Shown here: in pieces, positions 8,109-16,113 of the stretch | Layout: each line of letters opens with the position of its first letter | Position numbering within the stretch: the first letter of the stretch is position 1 | Assembly: GCF_030063355.1 (NCBI RefSeq) | Contig: NZ_JASISZ010000077.1 | Coordinates: 1-35,546 of the forward strand | Origin: Streptomyces sp. PH10-H1 | GTDB taxonomy: Bacteria; Actinomycetota; Actinomycetes; Streptomycetales; Streptomycetaceae | Reading direction: 5' to 3' | Length of the DNA: 35,546 bases | The notes under the pieces: generated by a model | What the model was told of the DNA's origin: nothing | The model's input: only the letters and a program-made list of their open reading frames with translations | The model's database searches: none | Program-made: the position numbers and the translations under genes

Positions 8109-8594
8109 CTATTGGCCTCGTGCGAGCTCCGGTTCGAGGCTGGCGCGGGTGACGGGCTGTCCGCAGTGATCGCAGACGTAGTGGGCGTCCAGGCTGTGCC
8201 CGCAGTCGTGCCGAAGCGTCAATGCGGACGGTTCCCCTGCCCACTTGTCACCCCAACGGAACAGCGAAAGCATCACCGGAAACAGTTCCAGGCCCGCTTC
8301 GGTGAGGTGGTATTCGTAGCGCGGCGGATGTTCGCTGTACTGGCGCCGCTCAACGATGCCGGCGGTTTCGAGCTTACGCAGCCGGTCGGCGAGGATGTCG
8401 CGCGAGGCGCCGGTGAAGCCGGCGATTTTCGAGAAGCGATGAACGCCGTAGCCCATTTCGCGGATGGCCAGCAGGGACCACCGCTCGCCCAGGACGTCCA
8501 TCGACGCGGCGATCGGGCACGGCCTGACCGCAACGGGCTGGTCCGCCATGACCGACAGTGCGCCATTCCCTTCGCTCTTCCCTGTCTTCTCCAT
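8109..8594 (-). CDS. HxlR-family transcriptional regulator
   Basis: The product has 161 residues. It carries the HxlR winged-helix domain with the conserved near-N-terminal Cys (RPCPIAASMDVLGERWSLLAIREM) and the recognition-helix region FSKIAGFTGASRDILADRLRKLETAGIVER. This is followed by the beta-wing (YSEHPPRYEYHLTEAG) and a C-terminal cysteine/histidine cluster (HDCGH ... CDHCG) that may bind zinc. Starts at 8594 (GGGGGA directly adjacent) or at the in-frame ATG 8549 are both possible. It is divergent from the MFS exporter gene with a 94-base shared upstream region, the usual layout for a local repressor of an exporter. The ligand is unknown. Confidence 0.88.
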   Translation of the reverse strand: MEKTGKSEGNGALSVMADQPVAVRPCPIAASMDVLGERWSLLAIREMGYGVHRFSKIAGFTGASRDILADRLRKLETAGIVERRQYSEHPPRYEYHLTEAGLELFPVMLSLFRWGDKWAGEPSALTLRHDCGHSLDAHYVCDHCGQPVTRASLEPELARGQ

Positions 8595-8613
8595 TCCCCC
8601 AGCCTACTCTGTT

Positions 8614-8625
8614 GTTGTTTCCAAC
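8614..8625. promoter_or_regulatory. Palindrome in the HxlR/MFS divergent promoter region
   Basis: GTTGTTTCCAAC is an interrupted palindrome (GTTG-N4-CAAC) midway between the two divergent genes. A second related half-site, AGTTGGACATCGCAAC, lies at about 8651-8666. These are plausible binding sites for the HxlR regulator, which usually binds short imperfect palindromes. Evidence is position and symmetry only. Confidence 0.35.
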
Positions 8626-8688
8626 CCACTCATGTAGCGTCCGCTCAGTAAGTTGGACATCGCAACACACCGCCTGCCGAGGGACACC

Positions 8689-10161
8689 ATGACCACGTCG
8701 GAACCTGCCCCCGCCGAGACAGCGGACGAATCGAGTCCCGGCGCTGCTGCGGCACTTACTCCGTCACAGGCAAGTGCGGCCAAGCGGCACGCACGGCGGG
8801 TGCTCGCTCTGGGCAGCCTCGGGGTGTTCATGGTGTTCCTGGACACCACGATCGTGAACATCGCGTTCGAGACGATCAGCCACAGCTTCCACACCACCAC
8901 CGGCCACCTCGCCTGGGTGCTCAACGCCTACAGCCTGGTCTTCGCGGCCATGCTCATCCCCGCCGGCCGGGTGGCCGACCGCTACGGACGCAAGCGGACA
9001 TTCCTGATCGGACTGGCCGGCTTCGCCGCCATGAGCGCCCTGTGCGGCATCGCGCCGAACATCTCGATCCTCATCGTCGGCCGTGCCCTGCAGGCCGTAT
9101 TCGCGGCGTTCGTGGTCCCGACCTCGCTGGCCCTGATCCTGCCCGAGTTCCCGGCCAACCGGCGTCACGTCGCCGTCGGCACCTGGGGCGCGATGGGTGC
9201 CGCAGCGGCAGCCCTCGGTCCCACCCTGGGCGCACTGCTCACCCAGTACGCCTCATGGCGGTGGATATTCCTCGTCAACGTACCGATCGCCGCGCTGATC
9301 ATCCTGTTCGGCGTTCGCCTGCTCCGCGAGACCGTCGACCCCCATGCCGCGGGTATCCCCGACCCGATCGGCGCCCTGCTCATCGCCGCCATGCCGGCGC
9401 TTCTCAGCCTCGCTATCATCGAGGGCCCGGCCTGGGGCTGGTCCGACCCCCGGGTGATCGGCGCATGCGTTCTCGCCGTGGCGTTGCTGCCCGTCTTCCT
9501 GTGGCGATCCTCGGTCGCCGCCCATCCGGTGATGGACCTCTCCCTGTTCAAGGTCCACCAGTTCCGCCTCACCAACGCCGCGACCCTGCTGTTCGCGACC
9601 GCGTTCTACGGGATGCTGCTCGGCAACGTCATCTTCCTGCAGACCGTATGGCACTACTCGGTTCTCGCCGCCGCCCTTGCCGGCGCCCCCGGCCCCCTGG
9701 TCGTCACCGCGATCGCCCGCTCGACCAGCAGGCTGGCCGCCGCTATCGGCCATCGTCCTGTGCTCCTGGCCGGCGCGGCGTCCTGGGCGGTCGGTTCAGC
9801 AAGCTTCGCGCTTCTGGTCGGCAACTCACCGCATTGGGCCACTCATTGGCTCCCCTGCACGCTGCTCATCGGTCTCGGCATCGGACTGACTCTCCCCGTC
9901 CAGTCCGGCGCCGCGGTCGCCGCGCTGCCGGCGGCCCGCTACGGAATCGGCTCAGCCATCAACTCCAGTTTCCGACAACTGGGCGCCGTGCTCGGCATCA
10001 GCCTCTTCGTCGCAGTACTGGGCACCCCGACCCCGGCCAGCGCCCTGAACGACTTCCGCCACACCTGGTGGGTCTTCGCGGCGGTGGGCCTGGCCAGCGG
10101 CGCCGTACTGCTCCTGCCGCAACTACGCCGCGACCCCGCACCAGCGGCCCAGCCGAGCTGA
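8689..10161 (+). CDS. MFS transporter, DHA2 (EmrB/QacA) drug-exporter type
   Basis: This is a 490-residue polytopic membrane protein with about 14 hydrophobic segments. A charged N-terminal tail is followed by the family start LGVFMVFLDTTIVNIAFETI, and motif A is present (GRVADRYGRKRTFL). The pattern fits proton-driven multidrug exporters of the DHA2 class. The ATG at 8689 has GAGGGA 5-10 bases upstream; an upstream TTG at 8653 is in frame but less likely. The divergent HxlR gene is its probable regulator. The substrate is not predictable. Confidence 0.88.
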   Translation: MTTSEPAPAETADESSPGAAAALTPSQASAAKRHARRVLALGSLGVFMVFLDTTIVNIAFETISHSFHTTTGHLAWVLNAYSLVFAAMLIPAGRVADRYGRKRTFLIGLAGFAAMSALCGIAPNISILIVGRALQAVFAAFVVPTSLALILPEFPANRRHVAVGTWGAMGAAAAALGPTLGALLTQYASWRWIFLVNVPIAALIILFGVRLLRETVDPHAAGIPDPIGALLIAAMPALLSLAIIEGPAWGWSDPRVIGACVLAVALLPVFLWRSSVAAHPVMDLSLFKVHQFRLTNAATLLFATAFYGMLLGNVIFLQTVWHYSVLAAALAGAPGPLVVTAIARSTSRLAAAIGHRPVLLAGAASWAVGSASFALLVGNSPHWATHWLPCTLLIGLGIGLTLPVQSGAAVAALPAARYGIGSAINSSFRQLGAVLGISLFVAVLGTPTPASALNDFRHTWWVFAAVGLASGAVLLLPQLRRDPAPAAQPS

Positions 10162-10261
10162 CCGCCACGACCGCCCAGCCGCTCGGCGCGCCCGGCCGGA
10201 GCGTGGAGCCCGCCTCGGACTGCGTTACCACCCAGGCGGTCCAGGAGGTCCGGTCGGCGCC

Positions 10262-10915
10262 CTACGACTGCCCTTGCTTGCGAGCCATGAGGTAGGCCTG
10301 CTGGTTCTTCTCGGCCCTCTCGGGCTCGCGCAGCAGCCGAGCGTGCACGGCGAACCCGGCCTGACTCAACAGCTCTTCGACCCAGTCGGGCGGCAGCCGG
10401 TAGGCATCGAGCGACACCGCGTGGCCGTATGCCTGCTCGAAGTGCCGGCGCTCGTCACCGACCTGGAAGGCGAGCAGCAGGTGGCCGCCCGGAGCCAGCA
10501 CCCGGTGGAACTCGGCGAACACCACCGGCAATCGCTCCGGTGGGGTGTGAATGATGGAGTACCAGGCGACAATGCCGGCGAGGACGCCGTCCGCCAGATC
10601 CAGGGCGGTCATCGAACCCTCGTCGAACCGCAGGTCCGGGTGGTCCCGACGGGCCACCACGACCATCTCCGGCGACAGGTCGACGCCGAAGGCGGACAGC
10701 CCGAGAGCGTCCAGGTGCGCCGTCACCCGGCCGGGGCCGCAACCGAGATCGGCGACCGGCCCGGTACCGGTGGCCTCCACGAGTTCGGCGAACGTGGCCA
10801 GCATCGCCCGGTCCAGCGGCTTGGCCGCGAGTTCGGTGCGCAAGAGCTCGGCGTAGTCGACGGCGACGATGTCGTACGCCGCCCGGGTGGCGCTCAGGTA
10901 GGAAGGTTCAGTCAT
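10262..10915 (-). CDS. Class I SAM-dependent methyltransferase
   Basis: The product has 217 residues from the ATG at 10915. It has the SAM-binding motif I VADLGCGPGRVTAHLD, the acidic strand-2 end FGVDLSPEM, motif II-like region IVAWYSIIH, and the LAPGGHLLLAFQVGD motif III. The sequence resembles Streptomyces small-molecule methyltransferases beginning YDIVAVDYAELL. No clear ribosome-binding site precedes the ATG, so translation could be leaderless; a TTG four codons upstream is also open. It converges on the MFS gene with about 100 bases between them. The substrate is unknown. Confidence 0.85.
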   Translation of the reverse strand: MTEPSYLSATRAAYDIVAVDYAELLRTELAAKPLDRAMLATFAELVEATGTGPVADLGCGPGRVTAHLDALGLSAFGVDLSPEMVVVARRDHPDLRFDEGSMTALDLADGVLAGIVAWYSIIHTPPERLPVVFAEFHRVLAPGGHLLLAFQVGDERRHFEQAYGHAVSLDAYRLPPDWVEELLSQAGFAVHARLLREPERAEKNQQAYLMARKQGQS

Positions 10916-11324
10916 AGGCGAGGACAATAGTGCGCTGCCCGAGCCCGTCTCCCCCCGGTCCTTCCAACGTCAGCTGGCGTGTGCGCAGGTGCTTGCCGAC
11001 GGACTTTTTGCGTCATCCTGTTTCCGTGAGAAGCGTCACGGAACCATGCCAATGCAGACGTATTTCCTGCCAAACTCCTTGAGCGCCGTCGATCTTCCCG
11101 CCTCAAGCAGCTCTGGCAAGTGCCACGAGCAATATCCACGCCATTCAACTTTGTACATTCATGCATCGATTGTCCGATATGCAGCCAACCCCTCCCCGGC
11201 GCCTACCGGGACCCCGATCCGGACTGCCAGCATGCCCACGGGCGATCATGAACTCTCGATCACCCGCGAAGAAGCGTTACTCCTGGGGCAGTTGCCACAG
11301 GAGACGATCCAAGGGGGATTGTGC
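10916..11324. other. Divergent intergenic region upstream of melC1
   Basis: There are 409 bases between the methyltransferase and melC1. I see no convincing gene. The relatively AT-rich stretch 11130-11180 contains TTGTAC (11151-11156) and GATATG-like sequence about 19 bases later, a weak promoter candidate for the tyrosinase operon with a leader of about 140 bases. Confidence 0.4.
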
Positions 11325-11732
11325 ATGTCTGACCTCACCCGCCGCCGTGTCCTGCGCCGCGGCGCCATGGCCGTGGCCGGGGCCGCATTTACCGCGACCG
11401 CGCTGTCCACGCCGGTGGCTCTCGCCGCCCGACGCGGCGATGAGCCCGAAGCCGGCGGTGCCCGCTCCGCGGGAAGCGGCGGACCCGCAGCGTTCGACGA
11501 GATCTACCAGGGCCGCCGTATACGGGGGCAGGCCACGCACGGAGGCGGGCACCACCACGGCGGCCCCGGATACGCCGTCCTCATCGACGGCAAGGAGCTG
11601 CACGTGATGCAGAACGCCGATGGCACGTGGATCAGCGTCATCAATCACTACGAGACCTTCACCAGTCCGCGCACCGTGGCCCGCGCCGCCGTGAAGGAAC
11701 TCCAGGGCGCCACGCTCGTTCCGATGAGCTGA
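11325..11732 (+). CDS. melC1: Tyrosinase co-factor/caddie protein MelC1
   Basis: MelC1 is the partner protein that delivers copper to apotyrosinase and helps its Tat-dependent secretion. The 135-residue product starts with a twin-arginine signal (TRRRVLRRGAMAVAGAAF). It carries the family core FDEIYQGRRIRG, a His-rich stretch (GGGHHHGG) suited to copper binding, and YAVLIDGKELHVMQNADGTWISVINHYETF. The ATG at 11325 has AGGGGGA at 11311-11317, a good ribosome-binding site. The gene is 40 bases upstream of melC2 and certainly co-transcribed with it. Confidence 0.93.
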   Translation: MSDLTRRRVLRRGAMAVAGAAFTATALSTPVALAARRGDEPEAGGARSAGSGGPAAFDEIYQGRRIRGQATHGGGHHHGGPGYAVLIDGKELHVMQNADGTWISVINHYETFTSPRTVARAAVKELQGATLVPMS

Positions 11733-11772
11733 ATTCCCCGCGTAAGCGCGTAAGAAGGAGAGAAGTACTTCC

Positions 11773-12591
11773 ATGGCAGTCCGCAAGAACCAGGCGAACC
11801 TCACAGCCGCCGAGAAGCGCGATCTAGTCGGCGCGCTGCTGGAGCTCAAGCGCAGCGGCCGGTACGACGGTTTCGTCAGCACGCACAACGAATTCATCGT
11901 GTCCGACACCGACTTCGGAGAACGGGTCGGCCACCGCTCGCCGTCGTTCCTCCCCTGGCACCGCAGGTTTCTCCTGCAGTTCGAGCAGGAGCTGCAGCGC
12001 ATCAACGCGTCGGTCACCCTGCCCTATTGGGACTGGACGGTGGACCGCACGGCCGGCTCCTCCCTGTGGGCGGCCGACTTCCTCGGCGGCACCGGCCGCG
12101 GCAGCGACGGCCAGGTCACCAGCGGGCCGTTCGCCTTCAGCACCGGCAACTGGCCGATCAACATACGCGTCGACAACCGGAGATACCTGCGCCGTTCGCT
12201 CGGCGCGGCGTCCCGGCCACTTCCGACCGGGCCGGAGGTGGACTCCGTTCTCGCCATGACGGTGTACGACACCGCGCCCTGGAACAGCACCTCCGACGGG
12301 TTCCGCAACCATCTGGAGGGCTGGCGCGGCGTCAATCTCCACAACCGCATCCACCTGTGGGTCGGAGGCCAAATGGCCACTGGGGTCTCCCCCAACGACC
12401 CGGTCTTCTGGCTGCATCACTGTTATATCGACAAGTTATGGGCCGACTGGCAGCGCAGAAACCCGGGGTCCGCCTATGTGCCCGCTGCGCAGACGCCGAA
12501 CGTCGTCGACCTCCACGAGGCGATGAAGCCGTGGAACGACACCACTCCGGCCGACATGCTCGATCACACGTCCCACTACACCTACGCCTGA
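11773..12591 (+). CDS. melC2: Tyrosinase MelC2
   Basis: This type 3 copper enzyme oxidises tyrosine to DOPA and dopaquinone, giving melanin. It has 272 residues, normal for Streptomyces tyrosinase. CuA ligands are His38, His54 and His63 (THNEF, GHRSPSFLPWHR). CuB ligands are His190, His194 and His216 (LHNRIHLW, FWLHHCYID). It has no signal peptide of its own and relies on MelC1. The ATG at 11773 follows AAGGAG about 12 bases upstream. Codon 222 (12436-12438) is TTA, so full translation should depend on the developmental bldA tRNA. Confidence 0.96.
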   Translation: MAVRKNQANLTAAEKRDLVGALLELKRSGRYDGFVSTHNEFIVSDTDFGERVGHRSPSFLPWHRRFLLQFEQELQRINASVTLPYWDWTVDRTAGSSLWAADFLGGTGRGSDGQVTSGPFAFSTGNWPINIRVDNRRYLRRSLGAASRPLPTGPEVDSVLAMTVYDTAPWNSTSDGFRNHLEGWRGVNLHNRIHLWVGGQMATGVSPNDPVFWLHHCYIDKLWADWQRRNPGSAYVPAAQTPNVVDLHEAMKPWNDTTPADMLDHTSHYTYA

Positions 12592-12655
12592 TGCGGACAT
12601 CACCCGTCCCGTGTCCGTGGTAGGCGCCGGCTGGGCAGGCCGGGCAGGTCTCTGA

Positions 12656-12682
12656 GGCGCGGCACTGTGGTGCCGACGCGCC
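12656..12682 (+). terminator. Probable terminator hairpin after melC2
   Basis: GGCGCG pairs with CGCGCC and the inner GCAC with GTGC (loop TGTG, three-base bulge), 65 bases after the melC2 stop. There is no U-run, as is common in high-GC actinomycetes. Confidence 0.45.
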
Positions 12683-12715
12683 ACAGCGCCACAGCGCCGC
12701 AGTGCCGCAACGCCG
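12678..12715. repeat. Degenerating 8-bp tandem repeat
   Basis: GCGCCACA occurs twice, then GCGCCGCA, GTGCCGCA and a partial ACGCCG, directly after the melC terminator hairpin and upstream of the operator pair. It looks like a simple-sequence expansion drifting apart. Confidence 0.6.
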
Positions 12716-12746
12716 ACGTATCGGCTCGCAGCTGCGCGGGAATTCC

Positions 12747-12815
12747 CATGTTGAACACGTTCAGATCACGGCGTACAGTCCGCCGCGAAGCACATGATTG
12801 AACGTGTTCAACATG
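12747..12815 (+). promoter_or_regulatory. Vegetative promoter flanked by two TetR-type operators
   Basis: A 17-base arm, CATGTTGAACACGTTCA (12747-12763), recurs as its exact reverse complement at 12799-12815. Each arm contains its own palindrome, TTGAAC-NN-GTTCA(A), typical of a dimeric TetR-family operator. The first palindrome supplies the -35 TTGAAC (12751-12756). After exactly 17 bases comes the -10 TACAGT (12774-12779). The predicted start site near 12786 falls between the operators. A repressor bound at both would cover the -35 and the initial transcript. No TetR gene is in the window. Confidence 0.75.
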
Positions 12816-12827
12816 GGGGTGGGTGCG

Positions 12828-13049
12828 ATGACGGCACTGGTGAACCTGATCGTCATGCTCGGCATGATCGTCGTGATCCCCATGGGGCTCACCTTGATCG
12901 ACGGACCGGGGCTCACCACGCTCCGCAGACTCTGGCCGCTCGCAGCCGCCGCCGGCCGCGACCACCCGGCTCCACCGTCCGACATACCGCTCGTAAGCCG
13001 CGCCAACGGCCCACACCTCACCACCCACGCCTTCGGCCCGGACAGCTGA
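12828..13049 (+). pseudogene. YndJ-like membrane protein, truncated after the first segments
   Basis: The first ~43 residues (MTALVNLIVMLGMIVVIPMGLTLID, then RRLWPLAAAAG) look like the N-terminus of actinobacterial YndJ-family membrane proteins. After about base 12955 the frame encodes an unrelated, Pro/His-rich tail and stops at 13049 (73 residues in total), where the family runs to a few hundred residues. The ATG at 12828 has GGGGG 8 bases upstream; ATG 12813 is in frame too. The truncated gene keeps an intact regulated promoter. Confidence 0.6.
12951..13028 (-). pseudogene. Methyltransferase N-terminal fragment
   Basis: On the minus strand, GTG 13028 starts MGGEVWAVGAAYERYVGRWS followed by RVVAAG. 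This is the typical N-terminus of a class I SAM methyltransferase (..WAVGDAYERYVGRWSR..). It ends exactly where the YndJ-like fragment on the other strand ends, so the two gene starts meet head-on at a deletion or inversion junction near 12951-12957. No SAM-binding motif remains. Confidence 0.6.
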
Positions 13050-13284
13050 ACAACCGCAGTCGCCCCAGCTTCCATATTCAGCTCAGCACCACAACCGATG
13101 CGCCGAGCGCACCTGCCCGATGGAATGACGCGCGTATCGCCTTCGCTGGAGAAATACCGCGGTCAATCGGCTTGCGTGAATTCTTCCATAGCCGACACCA
13201 AGGCGTCGTTTCGCTGAATGGGTCCGGCGGTGGCCCACCCCCTCCCACCGCGCGGTATCCCCCGGATGGCCGCATCCTGGATGT

Positions 13285-13488
13285 ATGGAGGATTCTCTGC
13301 CGGTGGTGGTGTTCCCGCCGGTGAACGGTGCGCGCCGGGTAAGGATTCGCGGCGAGGACGTGGGGCGCGCCTACCGGCTGGCGGATCTGTTGGAATTCCT
13401 TCGCCGGGCCGGCATGGACGAGCAGGAGATCGAAGAGACCAAGCTGATCGACTGGCGCGGCGGCGGACCGGAGAAGTGGGCCGGCTGA
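13285..13488 (+). CDS. Small conserved actinobacterial protein, unknown function
   Basis: This 67-residue acidic protein, with the core RRVRIRGEDVGRAYRLADLLEFLRRAGMDEQEIEE ending LIDWRGGGPEKW, resembles a family of short conserved streptomycete proteins of unknown function. Codon usage is GC3-rich and the frame ends 10 bases before the stop of the convergent permease gene. Two starts are possible. The ATG at 13285 has no upstream site. The GTG at 13303 is served by GGAGG at 13287-13291 and would give 61 residues. Confidence 0.6.
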   Translation: MEDSLPVVVFPPVNGARRVRIRGEDVGRAYRLADLLEFLRRAGMDEQEIEETKLIDWRGGGPEKWAG

Positions 13489-13497
13489 GTCCACTCG

Positions 13498-15615
13498 TCA
13501 GCTCGGGCCGGGGCCCGGTGAGGCGTCCGCCTTTTCTCCGTCGGCCTTTTCGGCGTCGGCCTTTTCGGCGTCGGGGTGGTTGTTGGTCCAGGCGGGTTCG
13601 CCGCGGCGGACGGCACCGGCGGCCCGTCCGGCGGGTCGGTATCCCTTGCGTTCGGAGGAGGTCAGCTGCCAGGGGACGCTGATGACCATGACCCCGGGGG
13701 TGAACAGCAGCCGGCTCTTGAGCCACAGGGCGGACTGGTTGTGCAGGAGGTTCTCCCACCAGTGGCCGACGACGTATTCGGGGATGAACACGCTGACCAC
13801 ATCGCGGGGGCTGGTGCGGTTGACCGCGCGCACGTACTCCACGACCGGCCGGGTCACTTCCCGGTAGGGCGATTCCAGGGTCTTGATGGGCACGTTGATC
13901 CCGTAGGCGTCCCACTGCTCCTGCAGGGCGTTGGCCTCGTCGCGATCGACGGCGACGGTGAGGGCTTCCAGCGTGTCGGGGCGGGTGGCGCGGGCGTAGG
14001 CCAGCGCCCGCAGCGTGGGCTTGTGGACCTTGGAGACCAGGACGATGCCATGCACCCGGGCGGGCAGCACCGCCTGGTCGGACACGTCGGTGATGGCGAG
14101 TTCGGCTGCGGTGTTGTCGTAGTGCCGACGGATTCCGCGCATCATCAGCCACAGCAGCACCGCGGCGATCACCGCGAGATAGGCGCCCTGGGTGAACTTG
14201 GTGGCCAGCACGATCACCAGCACCAGGCCGGTGACCAGCGCCCCGAGACCGTTGATCGCCCGCGCGGTGTGGTGGCGGCGGCGCAGCGCCGGGTCGGTCT
14301 CGGTGCTCAGGGTGCGGTTCCAGTGCCGGACCATGCCGGTCTGGGACAGGGTGAAGGAGGTGAACACGCCCAGGATGTACAGGTGGATGAGGTTGGTGAC
14401 CGAGGCGTGGAAGGCCCACAGCAGGCCGCCGGCGACCACGGCCAGCGCGACGATGCCGTTGGAGAACGCGAGGCGGTCGCCGCGGGTGTGGAGCTGGCGG
14501 GGCAGATAGCGGTGCTGGGCCAGGATCGAGGACAGCAACGGGAAGCCGTTGAACGCGGTGTTCGCGGCCAGCACCAGCACCAGCGCGGTGGCGGCCTGGA
14601 TGAAGAAGAACCCGACGCTGTGGTCACCGCCGAAGATCGCCGCAGCGAGCTGCGCGATGACGGTCCGCTGCGGAGTGGTGGCACAGTCGCCTGCGACCCC
14701 CGTCAGGTCACAGGTGTTCTCGGTGATGTGGACCTTGGCGATCATTGCCAGCGCGGTGATGCCGGAGAACATCACCACCGCGATGATGCCCATGGCGGCC
14801 ATCGTGCTCGCGGCGTTCTTCGACTTCGGTTTGCGGAAGGCGGGCACTCCGTTGGAGATGGCCTCCACCCCGGTCAGCGCCGTACAGCCGCTGGAAAACG
14901 CCCGAAGGGCGAGCATCAGCAGGGCGAACCCGGCGAGGTTGTCGTGCCCGGGATCGGCGTGGATGCCGTAGGCCGCGGACTCCGCCACCGGTGCGTCGCC
15001 CAGCATCCAGCGGATGAAGCCGGTGGCGCACATCAGAAGGACACCGGCGATGAACAGGTACGTGGGCGCGGCGAACACCCGCCCCGACTCGCGCACCCCG
15101 CGCAGGTTGACCGCCGCCAGCAGGGCCACGAACACCACGGCCATCACCGTCCGGTACTCGTTCAGCGCCGGGAGTGCGGAGATGATGTTGTCCACCCCCG
15201 AGGCGACCGACACCGCCACCGTCATCACGTAGTCCACCAGCAGCGACGCGGCCACCACCAACCCCGCGGACGGCCCCAGGTTGGTGGCCACCACCTCGTA
15301 CGACCCACCGCCGGAGGGATAGGCGCGCACCACCTGCCGATAGGACAGCACCACCACGGCCATCAAGGCGACCACCGCTATCGCGACCCACGAGGCCAGG
15401 TACAGGTAGGCCAGTCCGCCCAACGTCAGGACGAGCAGGATCTCCTGCGTGGCGTACGCCACCGACGACAGCGGGTCGGAGGCGAAGATCGGCAGCGCCA
15501 GCCGCTTGGGCAGCAGCGTCTCCTGCAACCCCTCACTCGGCAACGCCCGACCGATCACCACACGCTTGACTGCATCCACGAATTTCGGCACGCAGGGAGC
15601 GTAAAGGCACGTCAA
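13498..15615 (-). CDS. APC-superfamily permease with C-terminal cytoplasmic domain
   Basis: The protein is an amino acid/polyamine/cation-type transporter of 705 residues. A motif-rich start (LPKRLALPIFASDPLSSVAYATQEILLVL) leads into about 12 membrane segments, with PSGGGSYEVVATNLG, TALTGVEAISNGVPAF and NTAFNGFPLLSSILAQHRYLPRQL. A soluble C-terminal domain follows (VHGIVLVSKVHKPTLRALAYARA...). This layout matches the KimA/YdaO-like group, some members of which import K+, but the substrate is not certain. The GTG at 15591 (MPKFVDAVKR) may be the true start. The extreme C-terminus carries three near-identical charged units (DAEKA). No YdaO-type riboswitch was apparent upstream. Confidence 0.85.
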   Translation of the reverse strand: MTCLYAPCVPKFVDAVKRVVIGRALPSEGLQETLLPKRLALPIFASDPLSSVAYATQEILLVLTLGGLAYLYLASWVAIAVVALMAVVVLSYRQVVRAYPSGGGSYEVVATNLGPSAGLVVAASLLVDYVMTVAVSVASGVDNIISALPALNEYRTVMAVVFVALLAAVNLRGVRESGRVFAAPTYLFIAGVLLMCATGFIRWMLGDAPVAESAAYGIHADPGHDNLAGFALLMLALRAFSSGCTALTGVEAISNGVPAFRKPKSKNAASTMAAMGIIAVVMFSGITALAMIAKVHITENTCDLTGVAGDCATTPQRTVIAQLAAAIFGGDHSVGFFFIQAATALVLVLAANTAFNGFPLLSSILAQHRYLPRQLHTRGDRLAFSNGIVALAVVAGGLLWAFHASVTNLIHLYILGVFTSFTLSQTGMVRHWNRTLSTETDPALRRRHHTARAINGLGALVTGLVLVIVLATKFTQGAYLAVIAAVLLWLMMRGIRRHYDNTAAELAITDVSDQAVLPARVHGIVLVSKVHKPTLRALAYARATRPDTLEALTVAVDRDEANALQEQWDAYGINVPIKTLESPYREVTRPVVEYVRAVNRTSPRDVVSVFIPEYVVGHWWENLLHNQSALWLKSRLLFTPGVMVISVPWQLTSSERKGYRPAGRAAGAVRRGEPAWTNNHPDAEKADAEKADGEKADASPGPGPS
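13525..13569. repeat. 15-bp tandem repeat in the permease C-terminus
   Basis: Three units with core GGCCTTTTCGGCGTC (the outermost diverged) encode in-frame DAEKA/DGEKA pentapeptides at the extreme C-terminus of the permease. Because 15 bases equals five codons, copy-number change would not disturb the frame. Confidence 0.75.
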
Positions 15616-15683
15616 GTACGACGATCGCCGCTGCGCGGCCGTGGAAACCGCCTACGGCGGTCAATCGGTCCAGGACACCCGGG

Positions 15684-15767
15684 TCACACACCTCGAAACG
15701 GTCCGTAGTGGACACTTTGTACCTGTTTGTACCCAGGTCGGCCGTCAGAACTCTTAACGTAATCCAT
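15684..15767 (-). CDS. Possible 27-codon leader ORF before the permease gene
   Basis: An ATG at 15767 with an excellent ribosome-binding site (GGGAGG, 4-base spacer) opens a 27-residue frame, MDYVKSSDGRPGYKQVQSVH plus YGPFRGV, ending 68 bases before the permease ATG. It contains a direct repeat (TTTGTACC twice, 10-base period, 15716-15733 on the plus strand). It could be a short leader peptide, or chance. No membrane segment and no homologue are recognised. Confidence 0.3.
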   Translation of the reverse strand: MDYVKSSDGRPGYKQVQSVHYGPFRGV

Positions 15768-16113
15768 ACGGCCTCCCAGTTGGCCACGACCGCCCCGAGC
15801 GGCACGACGGAGCGGCGGTCGAGGTCGAGGAGATACCGGTGGTGCCCAGGAACGGGCCGATCGCCGGATGGGAGAGCAGCCCCTCGTAGACGGTGTCGCC
15901 GCACGATGCGGTCTCCGCGAGAGACGGCGGAATAGACAGCACGTCTGCGCTGACGACGAATACCGGCCTTCTTTCCGCCGGTGATGTCGATGACGTACCG
16001 CGGAGGTCGAGCAGCCCGAGAGCTCGTATCGGGTCCGGCCTGCGACTCGTCGGAACGGGGCACATCCCGAGGAGAACGACGGTATCCAGCCGGCCGAGGG
16101 GATTCACTTTGTC
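15768..16113. other. Intergenic region between permease and SARP regulator
   Basis: About 350 bases. On the minus strand, two overlapping frames from about 16065 to 15760 have coding-like composition (for example VFVVSADVLSIPPSLAETAS in one and YLLDLDRRSVVPLGAVVANW in the other). This could be a frameshifted relic, but I recognise no family and would not call a gene. Confidence 0.35.

Noticed and set aside
13050..13284. Possible gene end on the minus strand (ALVSAMEEFTQAD) before the small conserved protein
   Set aside because: The frame upstream is antisense to the permease and no family or start is recognisable.
13576..15708. 710-codon plus-strand open frame opposite the permease
   Set aside because: Low-complexity His/Gly/Gln composition and exact overlap with the permease gene; an antisense artefact.
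15616..15790. c-di-AMP (ydaO) riboswitch upstream of the KimA-like permease
   Set aside because: No recognisable ydaO-type conserved pairing elements could be read in the leader.
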